Shown: positions 31,182 to 35,967 of the stretch, piece by piece
Layout of the letters: every line of letters begins with the position of its first letter
Position numbering within the stretch: the first letter of the stretch is position 1
NCBI GenBank assembly: GCA_028284155.1
Contig: JANQSF010000093.1
Location: forward strand, 1 to 35,967
Direction: 5' to 3'
DNA length: 35,967 nt
From: Phycisphaeraceae bacterium
GTDB lineage: Bacteria; Planctomycetota; Phycisphaerae; Phycisphaerales; Phycisphaeraceae
Made by a program: the position numbers and the translations under genes
Notes under the pieces: generated by a model
What the model saw: only the letters and a program-made list of their open reading frames with translations
Database searches by the model: none
Told to the model about the DNA's origin: nothing

Positions 31182-32447
31182 TTATGGCTTTCGATCCGGT
31201 GCGGCGTTATTCTGGATCCGCTGGACGGCTTGGAGCGCTTTCTCGCGCACCAACGACGGTCCCTTTTCACCGAGCTTGCGCAGCGTGGGCAAGGCCGGCT
31301 CCGCGTCGCGACCGATCAAGCCCAACGCCTCGGCTGAGTAAGCGCGGACGTTGGTTGCCTCGTCGTTCAGCGCTTTTGTCAACGCGGGCACGGCCGACCG
31401 GGCGGCTCGGCCGTGCTTGCCCAGTTGCATCGCCGCGGAGTAGCGGGAGACATACCACTTAGCCCGGAGAGCGCGGGTGGCGGCGGCGATCGCATCGTCC
31501 GCGAAGCCCATGTGGTTGAGCGCGACGGACGCGGCCAGCGCGACCTGCGGGTCGTGGCTGGCTTTGACAAGCGCCGCCCGGGCGTCCTTGCCGACCGTCC
31601 CCATCCCACTGATGCCCCACGCCGCCGACTCCCGAACGTGGAGATTGTCGTCCGACAGAAGGTCGATCAGTTTCGGCAAAGCGATTTTGGCACGTTCGCC
31701 GTATCCGCGCAAGACGTATGCGGAAACCGACCGCACGCGGTCGTGTGGGTCGTCAAGCATGGTGACGACCGTGTTGATCGACTCGGTGTCGGTTGAAAGC
31801 GCGCGGACCGCGGCGATACGGACGTCCGGCGACTCGTGGCTCAACAGCGGTTTGACGTGCTGCGCGCCGTGCTTGATTAGGACGCCGATCAGGGCGGGCG
31901 TGTGTCGTTGCTGCCACGGCCCCGCCGCGGCCTTGGCGATGTGTGGAACGGCGTTTGGCCCGAGTTGCTCCAGGGCCGGCCGAACGTGCGGCCCGAAGAA
32001 GGTCCAGTCCTTGTCAAGGTGACGGATCAAGGCGGGCGCGGCGTCGGCCGCGGCGGGGCCGATGTTCCCGATCGCCGCGGCGGTGGCGAGAACGAGGCGC
32101 GTGCTGCCTTTCTCGTCGAGCAACTTGATCAGCACGGGCAGCGCGGCGACGGAGTCCGGGCCGATGTCGCGCAATGCGTACACCGCGTGTTCGCGGACAT
32201 GCCGGCGCTCACTCTTGGCGGCCTCGATCAATGCGGGTACGGCCGCCTTGCCGCGGGCGGTAAGCGCCTTGGTCGCCCGCCAGCGGTTGGCTTGCGAAGT
32301 GTCGCCCAATTGTTCGATCAACGCAGGGACGGCTGGCGCGGGTGACTCAGGCTGCGTCGCCCCGTCCTGCATGGCGATGACTGCCTCCGTGAGCACCATT
32401 GACATCGCGCAAAGATAAGCCGCAATGGTAAGCCGTAAACGAGGCAT
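31182..32447 (-). CDS. Exported HEAT-repeat (PBS lyase-like) protein
   Basis: 421 aa from the ATG at 32447. A signal peptide (about 1-26, LRLTIAAYLCAMSMVLTEAVIA) precedes roughly ten helical repeats of 30-37 residues, for example VPALIEAAKSERRHVREHAV, VAALPVLIKLLDEKG, ALPKLIDLLSDDNLHVRESA and AVPALTKALNDEATNVRAYS. These are HEAT / armadillo-like units that form a superhelix for protein binding. No catalytic domain is seen. Frames extending upstream to 32744 have no signal peptide and cross the promoter, so they are not used. A TACGAT hexamer 6 nt before the ATG suggests a leaderless start. Its partner is unknown. Confidence 0.88.
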   Translation of the reverse strand: MPRLRLTIAAYLCAMSMVLTEAVIAMQDGATQPESPAPAVPALIEQLGDTSQANRWRATKALTARGKAAVPALIEAAKSERRHVREHAVYALRDIGPDSVAALPVLIKLLDEKGSTRLVLATAAAIGNIGPAAADAAPALIRHLDKDWTFFGPHVRPALEQLGPNAVPHIAKAAAGPWQQRHTPALIGVLIKHGAQHVKPLLSHESPDVRIAAVRALSTDTESINTVVTMLDDPHDRVRSVSAYVLRGYGERAKIALPKLIDLLSDDNLHVRESAAWGISGMGTVGKDARAALVKASHDPQVALAASVALNHMGFADDAIAAATRALRAKWYVSRYSAAMQLGKHGRAARSAVPALTKALNDEATNVRAYSAEALGLIGRDAEPALPTLRKLGEKGPSLVREKALQAVQRIQNNAAPDRKP

Positions 32448-32453
32448 GTGGTG

Positions 32454-32459
32454 ATCGTA
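32454..32459 (-). promoter_or_regulatory. Probable -10 element of the HEAT-repeat gene
   Basis: TACGAT on the minus strand, 6 nt before the ATG at 32447. ACGACA, 17 nt further upstream, keeps four bases of the -35 consensus. No Shine-Dalgarno sequence can fit in the 6-nt gap. Confidence 0.55.
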
Positions 32460-32627
32460 TCGCGGAATCGGTGGGGTTGTCGTAACGCTCGGGTAACACT
32501 GGCCTTGTCGAAGCCACGATCGGTAGCTCTTGTGTTGGCGGCCTGCTTGGAACGGATACCCGGCCGGAGGCGTCCAACACTCGGCGGACAATCGATTCCC
32601 CATGACACCGTCCAAGAGGTATTCGAC

Positions 32628-33176
32628 ATGCGGACACTGACGATCGGCCTGGTCACGCTTCTTTTCACCGGTGTGGCGTGGGCGGACGAGACGGCCAAGC
32701 GCAAGCCGCCCGTTCAGATCACGATTTCGACGCCCAGGCCTCAAGTGGCGTTCCGCGCGCCCATTCCGTTGACGATCGTTTACACGAACACGTCGAAGGA
32801 GACGGTCGTCCTGTCAGCCAACGGAAGCCGAAATGGTCAGGGCTACCCGGGCGAATGGTTCGAGGTGACTTTCGGTAAGAAGACCAAGCGGTACGAGATG
32901 TTCGCTATCGACCCGGTGGGGCTGGCGATCAAGCTGAAGCCGGGCGAGCGCTGGACCCGGAAGATCTCGGCGCTGGCGGCGGAATTGAGCGGGAGCGGCG
33001 TCTCGATCGACGGCAAGTTGGCGGGCAACGGGAAACGCATGCCCGACCCGTTCGGCCGACCGGGGCAATACACCATTAAAGTCGGTTACAAGAACACCGT
33101 GCAGAACCAGCCCAAGCCGGAATTCACCGGGCAAATCACAAGCAACGTGGCCAAGTTGAAGGTCGTGTGGTATTAG
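32628..33176 (+). CDS. Small exported beta-rich protein of unknown function
   Basis: 182 aa. The ATG at 32628 follows AGAGGT by 7 nt and begins a signal peptide (MRTLTIGLVTLLFTGVAWA, cleavage after AWA). The mature part is mostly beta-strand by appearance, with PVQITISTPRPQVAFRAPIP, LTIVYTNTSKETVVL and a C-terminal GQYTIKVGYKN, like an immunoglobulin-type or transglutaminase-beta fold. No catalytic motif. It is divergent from the HEAT-repeat gene with 180 bp between starts. Upstream in-frame codons (from 32448) lack a signal sequence. Confidence 0.75.
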   Translation: MRTLTIGLVTLLFTGVAWADETAKRKPPVQITISTPRPQVAFRAPIPLTIVYTNTSKETVVLSANGSRNGQGYPGEWFEVTFGKKTKRYEMFAIDPVGLAIKLKPGERWTRKISALAAELSGSGVSIDGKLAGNGKRMPDPFGRPGQYTIKVGYKNTVQNQPKPEFTGQITSNVAKLKVVWY

Positions 33177-33194
33177 GCTTCGTCCGAAAAGTTG

Positions 33195-33259
33195 GGTGCG
33201 CTTCAGCGCACCACGATGAACGGACGGTTTCCTCGCGGCCTTGGTGCGCTTAAGCGCAC
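33195..33259. repeat. Pair of GTGCGCTT-type palindromes
   Basis: GGTGCGCTTCAGCGCACC (33195-33212) and GGTGCGCTTAAGCGCAC (33243-33259) are two near-identical palindromes 48 nt apart (start to start). They lie between the small exported protein and the ferritin-like gene and can also pair with each other to form one larger foldback. Confidence 0.7.
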
Positions 33260-33438
33260 TCTACGGGCTCGCCCTTGGGCTGATCGTCGTCAACCCATTT
33301 CTGATTGAACCTTCTGACAGTCGGTCGCGTAACGGTCGTGTCAGGTCGCGGACGCGCGTCCGCCATCCAATTGACATGAGCGTGAGACTGCGCGTGTGGC
33401 GGCGTGCTGTCGGCTGCGCCCAACTGGGAGTGCGACCA

Positions 33439-34224
33439 TTGAATCAAGATCAGCCGACGACGACCGTCCTGGCTACGCAGGATTGGCTTGACCACTTCGA
33501 GCACAATCGCCAACACCCCATGCCCGTGCCGTGGGACGACGGCGCGCAGATGAGCGAGGTGGAATGCCAAGCCATCGCCGGCTCGATCGCCGAGTTTCAG
33601 CTTGGCGAAAGCTCGGAGGGCAAAAACCTGATCCACTACGCCAAGCGGTATGCCCAGCGCAGCGGCGATACCGACTACGCGCGGGTGATGGGTCTGTTCA
33701 TCGCCGAAGAAAACCGCCACGCACGCGAGCTTGGCAGGCTGATGGACATCGAGGGTATCCCGCGCAAGCAGAATACGTTCGTTGACGCCGTGTTCCGCAA
33801 CCTCCGCCGGTTGGCCGGCCTGGAACTGTCCATCTCCGTGCTCGTCACCGCAGAGATCATTGCGCAGGTCTATTACCAGGCGTTGCGCGGCGCGACCGGT
33901 TCGACGGTGCTGCGCGCGGTCTGCGACCAGATCCTCAAAGACGAAGACGAGCACGTCCGCTTCCAGTGCGAACGGCTGGCCATCCTGCGGTCACGTCGCA
34001 GCCGGTTCACACTCTGGCATCGCGGTTGCCTGCACCGCGTGCTCATGTTCGGCGCGATCGGCGTCGTTTGGCTGAACCACCGAAGCGCCCTGCGCCGCGG
34101 CGGGTTCGGCTGGCGTCGGTTCTGGAACGAGACCTGGCGGTTTACCGACGCCGCGTTGAAGATCGCCAACCCACGGCGATACGTCTGGGACAACCTCGCA
34201 GCCGCAGACGATCTGGCGGTGTAG
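33439..34224 (+). CDS. Ferritin-like di-iron protein
   Basis: 261 aa if started at the TTG at 33439, which has GGAG 8 nt before it; an in-frame ATG at 33376 is the alternative and has no such site. Four helices carry two Glu/His sets of a di-iron carboxylate centre: E in AEFQLGESSEG, EENRH in LFIAEENRHARELG, E in LVTAEIIAQVYY, and EDEH in ILKDEDEHVRFQCE. This is the ferritin-like superfamily plan; it could be an oxidase, hydroxylase or iron-handling protein. The C-terminal third is Arg/Trp-rich with one hydrophobic stretch (VLMFGAIGVVWL). It lies just upstream of the FG-GAP/UnbV gene. Confidence 0.75.
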   Translation: MNQDQPTTTVLATQDWLDHFEHNRQHPMPVPWDDGAQMSEVECQAIAGSIAEFQLGESSEGKNLIHYAKRYAQRSGDTDYARVMGLFIAEENRHARELGRLMDIEGIPRKQNTFVDAVFRNLRRLAGLELSISVLVTAEIIAQVYYQALRGATGSTVLRAVCDQILKDEDEHVRFQCERLAILRSRRSRFTLWHRGCLHRVLMFGAIGVVWLNHRSALRRGGFGWRRFWNETWRFTDAALKIANPRRYVWDNLAAADDLAV

Positions 34225-34258
34225 CCGCCGCGCACAGCCGATCTGCGAGGACAGACGG

Positions 34259-34264
34259 TACGAT
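34259..34264 (+). promoter_or_regulatory. Probable -10 element of the FG-GAP/UnbV gene
   Basis: TACGAT, 9 nt before the ATG at 34274, with no Shine-Dalgarno sequence between. No clear -35 is seen at 16-18 nt. Confidence 0.45.
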
Positions 34265-34273
34265 GTACGGCCT

Positions 34274-35872
34274 ATGAGCAAGCCCCTCGCCGTATACATC
34301 GTCGCCGGCCTTGGTCTGATGGTCTCGCTGCACAACGCCGACGCCGTTGCGCAGACCGACACGTCGCAAACAACGCTGGTCTTTGAACGCGCAGCCGACA
34401 CGGGTTTGAGCGACATCCTCAAGCAGCGTCGCGAAACGCTCGAACAGCGCGCGGGTGCGCCGTTGAAGGGGCACGCGTGGTGGCTTTGGGGTCTGTCCAC
34501 GTTCGACTACGACCGCGACGGCGATCTGGACATGATCGTCTGCATCCACGGCTCGACGAACGGCCTGATCATCCGCAACGACCTGCGCGAGACCGGCCGA
34601 CTCACATTCCGCGACGTGACTGCCGAGTTGGGCGTTGACGGGGTTGTGCCATCGACCGACAATTACCCGTTGGTCTGGGACTTCGACGGCGACGGCGATC
34701 TGGATATCGCCGGCCTGCTCGACGACCGCGCGACGCCCTGCCTGATCAATCAAAACGGCAAGCGGTTCGACAAGGCCGCGTACTCGCTGCACCCGATCAA
34801 CTACCCCGACAAGATCGCCGACCTGGACGGCGACGGCGATATCGACATCGAACAGACACGACGTGGCAGGACCATCCGTTACACCTACGACGCGGCGTCG
34901 GCGACTTTCAAGAAGTCGCAGACGGATGCGCTGCCGCCGATCGAAATGCCGGCCGCGGTTTCGCAAAGGATCACCGCGTTGCGCGCGTCGCGCCACAACC
35001 GGTTCATGCGGTTGACCTATCTGCGGGCCGACCTGAACGGCGACGGCCGAGAGGACGTCGTGCTGCGCGCGTTTGCGGGTTACTCGGGCGACCGGCTGGG
35101 TTGGTACTTCGTCGCGCAGCAAGACGGCCGGTACACGGACGCGACGGAGTTGATGGGCCTGCCGCGCGAGGGCGCGCCCGTCGTCGCCCGCGACTTTGAT
35201 GGCGACGGCAGCACTGACGTGCTAATCGCGTCGGGCGATTCGGCTGGTTTATACCTCAATGACGGCAGGGGTCGGTTCAAACTAAAGGCTGGCCCGTTGA
35301 CCGATTTCGTCAAGCAACGCTGCCCCTACCTGCACGTCGCTCACTTTGCCGACCTGGACAACGACGGTGATCAGGACGTTGCGGTGTCGAACCGCAGGTA
35401 CGGCCGACAGCAGGTCTTTGAGAATCGCGGCGGCGGGCGATATGTGTTGGCGCTCACGTCGCGCGGGTGGGACGCCGACCCGCTCGTCCTGCGTGACATG
35501 GATCACGACGGGCGGATCGATGTCGTCATCGGCGGCGCGGGTGAGAAGGAGACCATTGGCGTCTTTCTAAACAAGTCGCCGAACACCGGGGCGTTTTGTC
35601 GGCTGCGCGTCCGTATGGATAAGCCCAACGTTTACGCGGTTGGCACACGGGTCGAGGTGTTTAAGGCAGGCGAACTGGGCGATGCGGATGGCCGACCGTT
35701 TCTGGTTGAAGAGACGAAACCGGACGGCACGCCGGTGCATATTGGGCTGGGCAAGGCCAAGCGGTTTGACTTGCGCTTGACGTTTCCGGGTCGGAATCCG
35801 ATGGTGTTCAAAAACATCTTCGCCGAAAACGACCTGGCTGTGACGCCGAAGGGCATCGAGCGCGCGCCGTAA
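34274..35872 (+). CDS. Exported FG-GAP/VCBS repeat protein with ASPIC/UnbV-like C-terminus (CRTAC1-like)
   Basis: 532 aa. A signal peptide (about 1-26, LAVYIVAGLGLMVSLHNADAVA) precedes a beta-propeller with seven calcium-loop motifs: DYDRDGDLD, DFDGDGDLD, DLDGDGDID, DLNGDGRED, DFDGDGSTD, DLDNDGDQD and DMDHDGRID. The C-terminal segment (about 440-525, VGTRVEVFKAGE, HIGLGKAKRFDLRLTFPGRN) matches the ASPIC/UnbV domain that follows such propellers in CRTAC1-like proteins. These are secreted or surface proteins with protein- or sugar-binding roles. Length and order are typical. The gene ends 26 nt before the second copy of the 82-nt palindrome. Confidence 0.88.
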   Translation: MSKPLAVYIVAGLGLMVSLHNADAVAQTDTSQTTLVFERAADTGLSDILKQRRETLEQRAGAPLKGHAWWLWGLSTFDYDRDGDLDMIVCIHGSTNGLIIRNDLRETGRLTFRDVTAELGVDGVVPSTDNYPLVWDFDGDGDLDIAGLLDDRATPCLINQNGKRFDKAAYSLHPINYPDKIADLDGDGDIDIEQTRRGRTIRYTYDAASATFKKSQTDALPPIEMPAAVSQRITALRASRHNRFMRLTYLRADLNGDGREDVVLRAFAGYSGDRLGWYFVAQQDGRYTDATELMGLPREGAPVVARDFDGDGSTDVLIASGDSAGLYLNDGRGRFKLKAGPLTDFVKQRCPYLHVAHFADLDNDGDQDVAVSNRRYGRQQVFENRGGGRYVLALTSRGWDADPLVLRDMDHDGRIDVVIGGAGEKETIGVFLNKSPNTGAFCRLRVRMDKPNVYAVGTRVEVFKAGELGDADGRPFLVEETKPDGTPVHIGLGKAKRFDLRLTFPGRNPMVFKNIFAENDLAVTPKGIERAP

Positions 35873-35897
35873 GCGCGTGTGTGGCGGAGTTCCTTCC

Positions 35898-35967
35898 GGG
35901 AGGGCGAGGCTCCGTCCGAGCCGCGGTTGAGTCTGAACGTCCGGCTCGCCAAGCGGCTCGGACGGAG
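35898..35967. repeat. 82-nt palindromic element, family copy 2 (cut by the window end)
   Basis: The left arm 35898-35923 is identical over 26 nt to the arm at 9869-9894. A 30-nt loop follows, with AGTCTG and CGGCTCGCC at the same places as in copy 1, then 14 nt of the right arm before the window ends. This copy is intergenic. Confidence 0.88.

Noticed and set aside
33241..33438. Upstream extension of the ferritin-like protein to a TTG at 33241
   Set aside because: The TTG lies at a dispersed palindrome, the extra residues have no ferritin-like feature, and a start with Shine-Dalgarno exists at 33439.

Overview
The window is high-GC DNA that reads best as a chromosomal segment from a member of the Planctomycetota, perhaps Phycisphaerae-like. 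That assignment is inference from gene content: a Ser/Thr kinase next to an ECF-type sigma factor with a C-terminal extension, a PEP-CTERM protein, an ASPIC/UnbV-type FG-GAP protein, and very many small palindromic repeats. No rRNA, tRNA, CRISPR array, transposase or phage gene is visible.

Layout. 1-240: tail of an unidentified gene. 241-1638 (-): hslU. 2031-7440 (+): type IV pilus / type II secretion-like operon (pilM, pilN, pilO, a PilP-like protein, GspE/PilB ATPase). 7529-10387 (-): a PP2C-type phosphatase, a DUF192 protein and gluQ (the latter two overlap by 4 bp). 10411-11049 (+): purN. 11184-17767 (-): signalling operon of an FHA-like/helical-repeat protein, a transmembrane Ser/Thr kinase with a TM2 domain, a membrane protein and a sigma factor; a coiled-coil membrane protein (17944-18786) lies upstream. 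18787-19548: a large nested inverted repeat. 19549-20739 (+): GH57 glycosidase. 20797-21894 (-): pheA. 21999-23915 (+): two multi-pass membrane proteins. 24036-28222 (+): Fe(III) ABC transporter fbpABC behind a probable Fur box. 28326-32447 (-): PEP-CTERM protein, ThiF-like adenylyltransferase, HEAT-repeat protein. 32628-35872 (+): small exported protein, ferritin-like protein, FG-GAP/UnbV protein.

The most distinctive signals are not ordinary genes. (1) An approximately 82-nt palindrome occurs twice; one copy lies in frame inside gluQ and adds about 28 residues to the enzyme, as Rickettsia palindromic elements do. (2) Seven genes have a TANNNT hexamer (six of them TACNAT) 6-10 nt before their ATG and no clear Shine-Dalgarno sequence, which suggests leaderless transcripts. 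At gluQ/purN one symmetric 7-mer can serve both directions. (3) Different palindromes sit in both junctions of fbpABC and touch or overlap the stop codons of gspE, purN and pheA. (4) The kinase/FHA-like/membrane protein/sigma operon is a plausible, little-described phospho-signalling route to transcription.
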